DNA from: Rosa chinensis
Taxonomy: Eukaryota; Streptophyta; Magnoliopsida; Rosales; Rosaceae
Length of the DNA stretch: 64,000 nucleotides
Direction of reading: 5' to 3'
Assembly (NCBI RefSeq): GCF_002994745.2
Contig: NC_037094.1
Coordinates: 20,127,001-20,191,000 of the forward strand
The position numbers were made by a program, and so were the translations under genes. The notes below the pieces were generated by a model. That model did no database searches and was not told the origin of the DNA. It worked only from the letters and a program-made list of their open reading frames with translations. Positions 11,006-21,833 of this stretch are shown one piece after another (positions within the stretch are counted from its first letter, which is position 1; each line of letters opens with the position of its first letter).

Positions 11006-12449
11006 ATGATGTTATATTGCCAGAGCTACTGGTAACTTCCAACCTTCAAGAATTTGCTTTCTTTTGGTTTAACTATATTGAATTGCATCTATTTCTATTT
11101 AGAAATTTTGATTAGGATATGAGTTTCCTGGGCTGGAGTAGATTTGATGTTTATTTTAGAGTAAACAGTTATCTATGCTGGCGTTTTTTAGTTATGAAAA
11201 TTAAGGGCTTGCTAATCTTGTTGAAAATCTGAACTATTAGAAAAATGGTTATTGTAGTCCTAATGGAATGATTCAATCCAAATCTCTAGTCCAAGGTTAT
11301 GATTTATATATACTGCTGATCCTCTCCGTCGATTTGGTCTGGGTCCTTCAATTGATATTCACTCTGTTTGTTTTAGGTTGACGCAAATTTTAAAAGAGGC
11401 GGAGGAGACCACAATAGTGATCCATTTGAGGCTACATCACCGAGCAGGTTTTGTTTCTATTCGATTTGATTCATTGATGGGTTAAATACTATTTACTCCC
11501 TGAACTTTCAGGGAAAAAACAGTTCAGTCCCTAACTTTTCAATTTCACACGTTTACTCCCTCATCTCTCAATTTTGAACCAATAGGTCCATTCCGTAAAA
11601 AAACTCTATTAAAATGTCTATTATACCCTCAGTTCATCTTTTTTCTTAATTTTTTTTTTATCTTTTTTTTTTTCATTTTCTGTTTATCTCTTCTTCTTCC
11701 ACCTCTCTTCTCCTTCAACATCAAAATTTCTAAAGCGATCAAATCAATCCGAAACACAAAATCTCTCTTCATCTGCTCAATCAGAAAAAGGAAAAAAACA
11801 AAAAACAAAACAAAAGAGAAAAAATCTTTTCAAAAAAAAAATTTAATTAATTAAAAAATTTGAGGGTAGAATAGACATTTTTGGTCGGAGAATAACAAAT
11901 TGGACCTATTGATCCAAAATTGAGAGATGAGGGAGTAAACATGTGAAATTGAAAAGGCAGGGACTGATCTGTTTTTTCCCTGAAAGTTCAGGGAGTAAAC
12001 AGTATTTAACCGTTCATTGATTAATTGGTTTTAAATGATTTAATTAAGTGAATTCTATTTTTGATGTTTATGTTTCGTCACAAACCTACAGTCTCGATGC
12101 TAATCTCTGCCTTTCTTCGTCTCTATCAGGTGATTTAGGGTTTAGGAATAGAGTTTCTGGTTTTGACTAGTTTCTATTTTGATTCTGTGCTTTGTTGTGA
12201 TGGTTTGTTCTTGTAATTTTTGGGTGTAATTTGAGCCAAAGCATATTGGCACTCAAATTGTTGCTCGTATTTTGGTTAAGGTTTGCATTTCAATATTGAA
12301 TAGCTTTCGACTTTTGATTTAGATTGTTATTGATTAAGTGGTGGAATAAGAAATTTGTTTGAAGTTTTCTGTATGTTAATGTGTAGGCACTGATGGCAAT
12401 GCCTGCTCCTGATTTCAACCTTTGTCTCTTCCTAATTCCAGAAAGAGTG
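11006..12449 (+). pseudogene. Captured eIF3K exons (translation initiation factor 3 subunit K) in CACTA-A
   Basis: Four exon-like blocks with introns between them read collinearly as plant eIF3K: 11006-11032 (NDVILPELL), 12072-12129 (VSSQTYSLDANLCL, then LRLYQ), 12230-12280 (FEPKHIGTQIVARILVK) and 12387-12449 (ALMAMPAPDFNLCLFLIPER). Clean GT donors follow three blocks. eIF3K is a small subunit of the eIF3 complex that loads mRNA on the 40S ribosome. The second block has one extra T that shifts the frame, and the third has lost its AG acceptor. The N-terminus and most of the C-terminus are absent. A Mutator MITE lies in the intron. This is a transduplicated fragment, not a gene. Confidence 0.85.
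11479..12012. mobile_element. Mutator-type MITE (fold-back), 534 bp
   Basis: The ends GGTTAAATACTATTTACTCC and its inverted partner (rc GGTTAAATACTGTTTACTCC) extend inward as imperfect TIRs of at least 150 bp. A perfect 9-bp duplication TTCATTGAT flanks it (11470-11478, 12013-12021), indicating Mutator origin. The middle is a T-rich then A-rich filler with no coding capacity. The TIR is a relative of that of MULE-1. It sits inside an intron of the captured eIF3K piece. Confidence 0.9.
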
Positions 12450-12609
12450 GTATTGTTCTTTTATTCTCTACCAATTTACAATTTAATTGTTTCCATGAAC
12501 AATTGAGTAGTGCACTGGTTGTTTGTAATCTTTCCCAAAATCCCAACTTGTTCTTGGTTTTGTTTTTCAAAAAGAGAGAATCTTTTTGAAAAGTTTGTAT
12601 TGTTTATTG

Positions 12610-12760
12610 GTGGTTTATAGCTGGTTGTTTCATCATGTTTGTTGGTTCGTCCATGGCTGAGATTTGTTCTTCTTACCCAATTTATGGGGGTTTGTACTAT
12701 TGCAGTGCCATGCTTGCTGGCCCAAAATGGGCACCCTTTACTTCTTGGCTCACTGGCTGG
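12610..12760 (+). pseudogene. Captured exon of a BAT1-type amino-acid permease in CACTA-A
   Basis: The plus strand reads FVGSSMAEICSSYPIYGG, then LYYCSAMLAGPKWAPFTSWL and TGW before a GT donor at about 12760. This matches the conserved block of plant bidirectional amino-acid transporter 1 (APC superfamily, GABA-permease-related), which carries amino acids across membranes. Only this single membrane-segment exon is present; nothing else of the roughly 500-residue protein was seen. It follows the eIF3K piece in the same orientation, so two unlinked host genes appear to be joined inside one transposon. Confidence 0.8.
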
Positions 12761-13250
12761 TAATTATATCTTTGCTTTGTCTCAACTAAATCATCTCTTG
12801 GTAATCTAAAGTCTTTCACTTTAGGAATCTGCACTGGTTGACTTATTGAGCTTCCCAGCTCTTGTGCTGAAGTTTTCAGTACATGCACTGTGTTTTAACA
12901 TTCTTCTCGATTATGACTCCTTCTCTGTTTGTTACTTGGTCTAGAGTTTGATTGATGTGTAGTTCAACTCTCTCGATTTCTTTTTTGGACAATGTGTAGT
13001 TCTTTCGATTAGGTGGATTTGGTGCTCACCATTTTTGTTCAAGATGCTAATCTCTTGTTCAAGAAGCATCTAACAATTGTCACACACTTGAAGCTGCCAG
13101 GAAGATTCAGTCAATTTGTGGTGGGATTTCTCTTCTGCAATTGATTATGGTGTTTTATTTTCTTCTCTTGGTGAATGTTAACTCATTAGTGGGATGTTGA
13201 TTTGATTAAAATAAGGTCTGTTTCTTCGAGTAGTATGTGTGTGTGCATAC

Positions 13251-13303
<53 letters not shown>

Positions 13304-13624
13304 ATATATATTTATGAGACCAGCACTATATATTTATGGGTCTCATTCTCCAGCAAGATATTCTTGTAGATATCTGGAGTGTGTGTGTGTATTTAATAAC
13401 TAGTAATAAATAGTGTTGGCGACGTCCATATGTTGCATGCGAAAATAGTTTACCCTCTGCTTAACTCTATTTGTGACCTTTTCTCATGTGTAATGCACAT
13501 ATGAATATTAGAGAAGTTATTTATTAAAGCAGAGCAAATACTGCTATAGAACTGCCGATAAGCACACAGATTACATGTATGGTGTCACCAAGGTTCTTGG
13601 AATAGATGCGAGTGACAATATATG
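12761..13624. other. CACTA-A interior, no gene assigned
   Basis: AT-rich DNA with a compound TA/GT microsatellite (13249-13310). Exon-like segments around 13010-13130 could not be named. Confidence 0.4.
13249..13310. repeat. Compound TA/GT microsatellite
   Basis: TA repeats, then about 14 GT units, then TA again. Confidence 0.9.
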
Positions 13625-13780
13625 TGTTGTAAATGATAATGACTATTCATTCAATAGGTATTGCTTAATGTATGCGATTGACAGACTCGTAATGTATGCG
13701 ATTGACATACTTATAATGTGCGATTGATTATATACACCTCATGGTGAGATGAATACAATACAATTATCCAATTCTCTACA
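13625..13780 (+). repeat. 5' LTR of copia-2, with internal deletion
   Basis: Matches the 3' LTR except for loss of about 45 bp that in the 3' copy holds CCCTATATAAACC, the probable TATA box. A few single-base differences are also visible. Confidence 0.9.
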
Positions 13781-13801
13781 CACGTTATCAGCACGATACT
13801 C
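13781..13801 (+). other. Putative primer binding site of copia-2
   Basis: CACGTTATCAGCACGATACT follows the LTR directly. TTATCAGCACG-type sites next to the LTR are frequent in plant copia elements. Confidence 0.55.
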
Positions 13802-14523
13802 TAACCCAAGCCCTAGCCAGAAAAAAACCCTAACACCCGAAATTTCTTTCACCAAAAACTACCGCAAGCTCCTAGCCCTTGCTAGCCATATTGTGCGCTG
13901 ATCCTGCAGCCCTTGAGCACCCGTGTGCCTCCTACTGCCCCAGCAGCATCGACACATGCCTGCTGCCCCTGCAGCACAGCAGCACGCTCATTGTTGTGCA
14001 GATTAGCCTGTTTGTACCCCCCAAAAGTTCTTGATCGGGACCTCAGATCAAAATTCTTTCTTCACTAAAGTTGTTCGTCTCTGCCTCTTCTAGCTGATCT
14101 CCAAATTTCAGCCATATTGGAGTCGTTTTGAGATCTGTATACCATTCAAAGTGGGAGCTGTTCAGAAGTGAATCTGCTCCGAATTTCAACAAGTAAGTTT
14201 TAAAGATTAAAGTTCCTGCTTTCTTGTCTTTTAAATTCCATTATTTTCTGCAGGATTTTCAATATATGAACATGAGCTCGATTATTTAATAAAGCGAAAT
14301 TGTGGGGATTCACTCTTAAAGAACTTAGAGTGTTCATAATGCTTGGACTAAGAGTGTCCGTAAGCATCAAATTGTGACCATATTAAAACATTATTGTTTG
14401 GTCTAATCCAAAAAAGATTCTTCGAAATTGTTTTCTTGGTAGCATAGCTTGGAAATCTTATTATTTTAGTTTTCGTGGAAGTTTAGCTCCGAAACTAATA
14501 TATCTTCTCTTCTTATTTTCAGG

Positions 14524-15430
14524 ATGTCGAATGAACCTAGACTCGACTTTCCCGTGCTTGACTCAACAGGCTCGGATTACCACAGTTGGGTAACCGATGT
14601 TGAGAACCACGTTACTTCAAAGGGAATATAACCCATAATCCAGGCGCCTAACCCGGATCGTGTGTTCGTGCGAACACCTACAAAGCATGCTCAAACAGTT
14701 ATCTTGATGCGACGCCATATTGACAAGGCACTCAGATTGGAGTATATGTCGATCAAGGATACAAGAAAGCTGTGGGTAGCGCTAGAAGAGCGCTTTGGCA
14801 ATGTCCAAGATTCCCTCCTCCCTGACTTGAAGGTTCAATGGAACAATCTGCACTTTACTGATTTCAAGTCTGTTACTAAATATAATTCAGAAGCTCTTCA
14901 CCTACAGTCTATGTTGAGGTTTTGTGGACAACCTGTCATAGAGCAAGAGCTAATTGAGAAAACTCTCTCCACCTTCCCCATTTCAGCCATTGTGGTATCA
15001 TAGCAATACCGCACTGAAGTCAATGCTGGATGGATCACGAGGTTTCATCAGCTTATCAATCTCATATCTGTAGCTGAGAAACATGATAACATACTCGTGA
15101 GGAATTATAATTCAAGGCCTATTGGAACTAAAAGCGTTCATGAGACGAATTATAATGCACCCAAAAGAGGGCGTAAGAAGCGGAACCCTAAGAATAAGGG
15201 ATATGAGGGACGTATGGGTCCATATAACCGCCCTAACTAGGAAGGAAACCGCAGGTTTGGTGCGGATACACGTGGTGGCAACATCCATCTCACCATAGAG
15301 GACTTCAAAGCTGGAGACATCCATCTCACCATAGAGGACTTTAAAGCTGACGATAAAGTGCACAAAGATGCCGCAGACTTTGATTAGATTAGTCCTTTTA
15401 TTTTCCAACAATTTTTGTAATGGCAATATG
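14524..15430 (+). pseudogene. copia-2 gag, broken
   Basis: Begins at 14524 with MSNEPRLDFPVLDSTGSDYH, the usual substrate-like opening of copia gag, but reaches a stop near 14629. It continues from 14640 with LWVALEERFGNVQDSLLPDL, SEALHLQSMLRFCGQ and IEKTLSTFP, a UBN2-type capsid segment, then stops again at 15001. A basic region follows (APKRGRKKRNPK). The gypsy derivative is inserted just behind it. The capsid would package the element RNA. Confidence 0.8.
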
Positions 15431-17047
15431 TGATAGGAGCATAATTATGCGATATTAATAACGTTAACCTCTATACTTTCTTTGTTAGTTAGTGTATTTT
15501 CTCGTTATTTACGTTGTTCACTTGTTTTATAGGTATTTTGAGCAAAGAAGGAGAAAAGAAGTAAAAGAGTGATTGAAAGGCAAAATCGGCAAATCTGCCT
15601 GTGCAGATCAGTCAACTTCGACAGATCACTGTGACCACCTCACAATGATCCAGAGAATGATCTTTATATTGCAAAGTTTCGGATGTCTAGTTTCCAGATC
15701 TTTTTACGGCTTGTCAATACCATTTTTCTAGAAGAAGTTATGGCCGATTTAGTACAAGAAGGTCAGGCTGCGCGTGAATCTGAGGTTGGACGGGAATTTA
15801 TGTTTCGAAGCCCAAATCACACTGAGAAGCCCAAGGACAATTTTGTGCTTCATATTCTGACTTATGATGGACAATTGGCATGATGTGAATGGTTGGAATA
15901 AGTCATCAACTTCAAGAGCAAATAGGAAAACTCCACCTAAGCACGTGAACGTACCCTAATTCTTTTAGGTTTTGGATTTCCTACACAACAGAAAGATGAA
16001 GGCAACCTCTAAGGATATAAAAGGAGATCAATCTGCAGTAGCTCTTGTCTTCTTCTCTTCTCTTCTCTCCCTTCTTCTCTCTTCCTCCCCTTCTTTGTTT
16101 TGTTTTCTTCTATGCTTAACTAGTTTCTATTAGTTAGGGGGCTGCTTGAAGCCCAAATCATGATTGTAAACTTATTATGACTTTTAATTAGTTTTGTTTA
16201 TCTATTGGATGAGAACCTAATTTCTATCTTCACATTGATGATTCCTTTGCATGTTTTCTTTGGTGCGCAACTTAGATTGCATGTTTAGGATTCTATTGCT
16301 AAGAATGATCATTGCCTATGCCTTGTTTCGAGGGTTCCGTTGAGAGTTCTAGAGTAGTAAATTGTCTATAAGGCAAGTGATTCGGTTCCTAGGTTAATTG
16401 AGACGCGTCGTACTCATGATGTCTTGTGATGTCTCGTTTTTCTTAATCTTAATGATTCCTATGTGTTAAATCTAGAGTTGCGTCAACCTAGGTTGCATTT
16501 TAGAAAATAGGTTAGGTGTAGAGCATCTCTCACCTAGCATACAAGTAAGGAAGAACAATAGGTTAATTCAGGTGTTGGGTTAACTTGAGCATCTTCATCC
16601 ATAAATAAATGAAATTAGGTTGAACATGATTCGTTTACTTGATTGATTGGTGGTGGATGCAATTCCTCTAACTTGATCTTTGATTTTCAAAACCCTGAAT
16701 CAAGTCTTTTTATTTTCGGAGTCATTTAGTGTTACGTTTTTATTTAATTAGTTCGTCAACCAAAACACCTTAAAAAATTATCAAATTTTGTCAGTAGTTA
16801 GTTTATCATGTATAGAGTCTGTCTGTAAATTTTTGTGACATTTAGAATAGTTTAGAGTCGTCTGCCAGTCAGATCTTTCTAACTGAACAGTTTAGGTTTA
16901 TTTTGTTTTGAGTCTTTAGATTAGTGATTAGACCACAATCTCTTGCGGGAACGATCCCTACTTACCTATACTATTTTCGACATTCTTGTAGGGTTAAGTT
17001 ATAGGCATTTTTGTGCATCTATTTAAGTGTATAGAAATAGCCTATCG
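15431..17047 (+). repeat. 5' LTR of the gypsy derivative
   Basis: 1617 bp from TGATAGGAGC to CCTATCG (last base differs from the 3' copy). It differs by scattered single bases and small indels from 20438-25987. A TATA-like GATATAAAAGG at 16013-16023 precedes a pyrimidine-rich stretch and may mark the promoter. Confidence 0.92.
16013..16023 (+). promoter_or_regulatory. Probable TATA box of the gypsy-derivative LTR
   Basis: GATATAAAAGG followed about 35 bases later by a CT-rich leader; the same sequence occurs in the 3' LTR near 21016. Confidence 0.5.
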
Positions 17048-17052
17048 ATTTT

Positions 17053-17072
17053 TGGCGCCGGTCGCTGGGGAT
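17053..17072 (+). other. Primer binding site of the gypsy derivative
   Basis: TGGCGCCGGTCGCTGGGGAT lies 5 bases after the LTR. It is close to the TGGCGCCGTTGCCGGGGA site common in plant Athila/Tat elements (tRNA-Asp class). Confidence 0.85.
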
Positions 17073-17170
17073 TGTTGTTTTTAATTGCTAGTCTTTTTTT
17101 TTTTTTAGGTTTTTTTTGTTCTTGATCTATATCTATTCTAACTTTCTTTTCTTTTTATTTTTGTTTTGCA

Positions 17171-18368
17171 ATGTGGCATCCTTCATACGAGATGTGTTCC
17201 ATATGCTTCTTAGTTGGTCATTCAACGGAGACATGTCCAAACATGCGATATCAAGCTTTCTTCGATCAAAATAACATGTTTGGAGGATATCGAGCAAACC
17301 ATGGGTATTGGAATGATCAATATGTGCCTGCGTACAATCCGGCATGGGATAATCATCCCTACTTTGAATGGAATGGCTATCTAAACTTCCAACAAGGATC
17401 CTTCAATGCGTTTGAAGCTTCTTCATCTTCATACCATGATCATCCGTCGCCAACACCTGAAGGTAACTCTCTTGAAGATTTGGTTGCTTCTATGACTAAT
17501 ACTGCTTCTTCTTGCATACAGAGCATGAAATCTTATACACAAAATATTGGAGAATCTGTTGAGAACATTGGGCAATATGTGGAGATAATTTTGGCCTGCT
17601 TGAATCAAGAGTCAAGAGAGCCAGAACCAATTCAAGAGATTTCCACAATTGAGGAGAATGATTGGCCGACAGTTAATGAGATTTGGGAGTGCGCATTACC
17701 TCAAGAGAACTCTCTTACACCTATGACAACTCTATGGGAGCCCCCTACAGCCACTATGTTACTTCAATCTCATGATACATCACATGACTCATTCTTAGAT
17801 GAGGATGAAGACTACACCGTCCACTACATGACCGAGCTTGAAGCATTGGAGGAGGAAGATCCCTTTTGATGATGAGGATTTTTATAATGAAGAAAGTAAG
17901 GAGAAGCTTTATGACAATGAGTTCAATGTGCCGGAAGCAATCACAATACCTCATGAAGATCAAGAGTGTTTCAATGATGATATGGGTGATTTTGTAGAAG
18001 AGGATACCATCAAATCACATATTATCAGGCCTTTATCTCTAGCACATGGTACACCACCTGATGCTCCCTTGCCATATTCGAGCTCTAGACATGTTTCTTC
18101 CATCCAAGAAATCATTGATTTTGTTGATCATTTGGAGATGGTAATTTGCGAGCATCTGACATCTGATAAGGAGATCCTTTTATCCATGCTTGGTGGATCT
18201 CACAGGAGATGGAGACAATGGAAGAAGAGAAAGACAAAGAGGATCATCCACTCCCATGTTTCCATTACTCCCAAGCTACCCAAGTTATTATCAAGAGATC
18301 ATGAAACTTCACTTAAAAGGGTTAAGCATTTGAGTGAACCAAGACCTAAACCTCCTGATTACTCTTGA
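17171..18368 (+). CDS. Gag-like protein of the gypsy derivative, probably one frame split by a shift
   Basis: Frame one (17171-17869, 232 codons) opens with a zinc knuckle C-S-I-C-F-L-V-G-H-S-T-E-T-C (CX2CX4HX4C), then a Y/N/P-rich stretch (YVPAYNPAWDNHPYFEWNG), the region typical of Athila/Tat gag just behind the knuckle. A long acidic tail follows. Frame two (17838-18368, 176 codons) overlaps it by 32 bases and continues acidic sequence (DDEDFYNEESKEKLY), ending in a basic region and SEPRPKPPDYS. I infer one ancestral frame with a frameshift near 17850. No capsid N-terminus and no enzymes are present. Function, if any, would be RNA binding or packaging in trans. Confidence 0.7.
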
Positions 18369-18715
18369 TAGAGAGTAGGTGTGTCAGGCTGAGGACATTA
18401 AACCAAGCGCTACTTGGAGGCAACCCAATGATGGAGGAGTTGGAAGTAGCACGGATTGCTCGCCAAACAGATTTGATCTCTCTATCTCTTCCCTTTATTT
18501 ATGTTCTTTGATTATATTTGCTCTATTGTGTCTTTTTGTTGTGTTTAATTTTTTTTTTTTTATGCTTGATTTGTTCATTGTTGTACTTCATAGTCAAACA
18601 TTGAGGGCAATGTTTAGATCAAGTGTGGGGGGAAGGTTAAACACTTTGTTGTTTTGCTTAGAGGTTTTGTTTTAGGAGTTTTGGCTTTAATTTCATATTT
18701 TTTTTTCGAAATCCA

Positions 18716-18810
18716 CCGACCAGTCGGCGAAGTCTGCCGACCGGTCGTTGTTTGTCTATTTCAGGGTCAGAAGCTCACCGACCAGTCGGCGAAATCCGCC
18801 GACCGGTCGT
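18716..18810. repeat. Direct repeat of a GC-rich palindromic block
   Basis: ACCGACCAGTCGGCGAA...CCGACCGGTCGT occurs twice, about 62 bp apart, with few changes. Each unit contains palindromes (CGACCGGTCG) able to form short hairpins. Confidence 0.75.
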
Positions 18811-20421
18811 CAAAAAAAAAAAAAACTGAAAAATCAACCAAGAAAAATATATTTTTAGGTTTTGTTTTTGTTGAGTCTTTAGGAGTCTTCCAACAATATG
18901 ATGAGCATGAACTATCGATTTGAATTATATGGTTACAAGATGATTGCAAGGATGATTTTGGATTCATAATCTTAAGTAATTGCTAATAGACTTTTATGAT
19001 TATTATGCTTGATTTATGGTGCAATTGATGGTTAGGGCTTATGTGATAACTGAAAATTTGATGGAAGCATGCTAGAACAAGTTAAACTTGATTTAGTCCC
19101 TTGTGAGTTATTGAGCCTTTATATGTGCTATTTCTTTTCTGAGTGCTTAGTATAGATCATCTTATTTTCTTGACGAGGATTTTGCTTGATCTCATCTTTT
19201 ATTCACCTTAGTTGAGACTCGGATTCGACATGCATATTTATATAAGGACAAATGCTAGAACTTGCCCTAAAGCTTCTTGAAGCGTATGGTTGAATTGCAT
19301 GATGGATGGGAAGGGATGAAGGCACTAGGATTACCACCAAAGCCAAACTAACTGGTGTCCCTTTATGCACACAAGTTGTGCAACCCCCTAGTTAACCCCT
19401 TTGCCTACATTTAGCGTTTTCTTTCATCACCCACATAATCCTTAAACCTTGAGCCTAGTGTAGTTTTTCCTTTACCCTTATTCTTAAGATTTAGTGGAGC
19501 TATATTCATGAGATATTTCCGTTCAAGGTGATTGTTGTACAAAACAAGTGTGGGGGAATCAGATTCATGATCCAAAGAAAAAATATTTATCACCGTGAAA
19601 AAAAAAAGGAATTATTCGGCATTGAAAGAAAAAAATAATACAAAGTTTGGATCTGATTCTCTGTGTGAAAAAGGAGATTGATTAGAAGTGAAGGCCCAAC
19701 ATGAAGAATTTGGCCTTTGTCCTACTTCACAAATGTTGTAGACGTTATACCTTGAGAACTTTAAAGATTTTTCATCTCTTACTTATTACTCGCTCCACTA
19801 GGTTTTTAGAATCTTTGTTATTTCCTATCCTTTCTTTCATTAAACCTCAACCCTTGGCCCCATTACAACCTTGAATAAAGACCTTCTGATCTTTGAAGTT
19901 GTGCATTCGATTTGTGGAGACTTGTGCAGAGGGGTGAGCATATGGTGTCACTGGCCTTCATCCGAGTTTTGGCATTCCAATCATGGGATTATAATGAAAA
20001 AAATATCAGAAAAAGCTTTTCTTTCTTGTTATCATATGTGAGCTATTTGTTTGCCTTATTACATCATTCCTCTCACATATAACTTGAGTGAATATTTATG
20101 CTTAGACATCAAGTCAGAAAATCATGAGAGAAAAGAAATTGAGAGCATCCTTGTGAGAAATTAAGTTGAAGCTTGTTTGAAACATGAAGATGTTGAGTTT
20201 TCTTTTGTTGCATTGGTTTTGGTTATCTTTGCATAAGATTTTGAGTATGATAGTTATCAAAGTAAATTAGCTCTTAAGTCTGATTATGAGTTTGATTTCA
20301 TGACTGCTTGAATCTTGTTAACCATAGTTGTGGGCATTATAACTCTCTGAGATGTTTGGAAGACGTTAGGTCTGTGTCTTTTGTTCTAGTGTCTAGTTGT
20401 TTGCTAGGGACTAGCAAAGCT

Positions 20422-20437
20422 TAAGTGTGGGGGTAAT
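20422..20437 (+). other. Polypurine tract of the gypsy derivative
   Basis: AAGTGTGGGGGTAAT directly precedes the 3' LTR and would prime plus-strand synthesis. Confidence 0.8.
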
Positions 20438-21833
20438 TGATAGGAGCATAATTATGCGATATTAATAATGTTAACCTTTATACTTTCTTTGTTAGTTACT
20501 GTATTTTCGCATTATTTATGTTGTTTACTTGTTTTATAGGTATTTTGAGCAAAGAAGGAGAAAAGAAGTAAAAGAGGGATTGAAAGACAAAATCGGCAAA
20601 TCTGCCTGTGCAGATCAGTCAACTTCAACAGATCACTGAGACCACCTCACAATGATCCAGAGGATGAACTTTATATTGCTTCGGATATCTAGTTTCCAGA
20701 TCTTTTTACGGCTTGTCAATACCGTTTTTCTAGAAGAAGTTATGGCCAATTTAGTACAAGAAGGTTAGGCTGCGCGTGAATCTGAGGTTGGACGGGAATT
20801 TATGTTTCGAAGCCCAAATCACACTGAGAAGCCCAAGGACGATTTTGTGCTTCATATTCCGACTTATGATGGACAATTGGCATGATGTGAATGGTTGGAA
20901 TAAGTCATCAAGTTCAAGAGCCAATAGGAAAACTCCACCTAAGCACGTGAACGTACCCTAATTCTTTTAGGTTTTGGATTTCCTACACAACAGAAAGATG
21001 AAGGCAACCTCTAAGGATATAAAAGGAGATCAATCTGCAGCAGCTCTTGTCTTCTTCTCTTCTCTTCTCTCCATTCTTCTCTCTTCCTCCCCTTCTTTGT
21101 TTTGTTTTCTTCTATGTTTAACTAGTTTTTATTAGTTAGGGGGCTGCTTGAAGCCCAAATCATGATTGTAAACTTATTATGACTTTTAATTAGTTTTGTT
21201 TATCTATTGGATGAGAACCTAATTTCTATCTTCACATTGATGATTCCTTTGTATGTTTTCTTTGGTGCGCAACTTAGAGCATCTCCAACAATAGAGTCAT
21301 AAGCCAAAGCCATATGAAAAATTTGACTCCCCTAGTGTCATCACTATTCATTCAATTTTTCCATCTCCAACCATGTTTAGTCAAAAGCCAAAGTCATTTA
21401 ATAAATTAATCATTTTAGAGAATTAATTAACTACAATATGAATTTATATATCATACATAATTATGTTATATAATATATCGTCATTAATTGATTAAAAAAA
21501 TTATTTATTTATTTTTGGGAATATATATATTCGTGCCACGTGTCAATGCTATTCGGATCCGATATCTTATCTCTATCTCGGTTGAGATTTTATTTATCAC
21601 GTGATAAGATTAGATTTTCTGCCACGTGTCGTATCCTATCTTCAGATTACGTTTTTGATTTTTATCTGCCACGTGTCGTATCCTATCTTCAGATATCCTT
21701 TTCCAACCCTCCATAAATACGGAGTCATTCACTCCATCATAGCTCACCAATTCACAAACACATCTCTTCTCATATCAGAAGCTTAGAAATTCTGAACTTC
21801 CTTTTCATTTTATATTTTTGGTTCCTTGTTGCA

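Larger units (their letters stand above)
18369..20437 (+). other. Gypsy derivative, non-coding internal region
   Basis: About 2 kb without a credible gene. It contains two copies of a CCGACCGGTCG palindrome block (18716-18748, 18778-18810) and three PPT-like tracts AAGTGTGGGGG at about 18620, 19546 and 20422, the last being the true one next to the LTR. Confidence 0.65.

Noticed and set aside
18379..18923. Two open frames in the gypsy derivative's internal region
   Set aside because: Low complexity, palindromic repeats and no similarity to known proteins.
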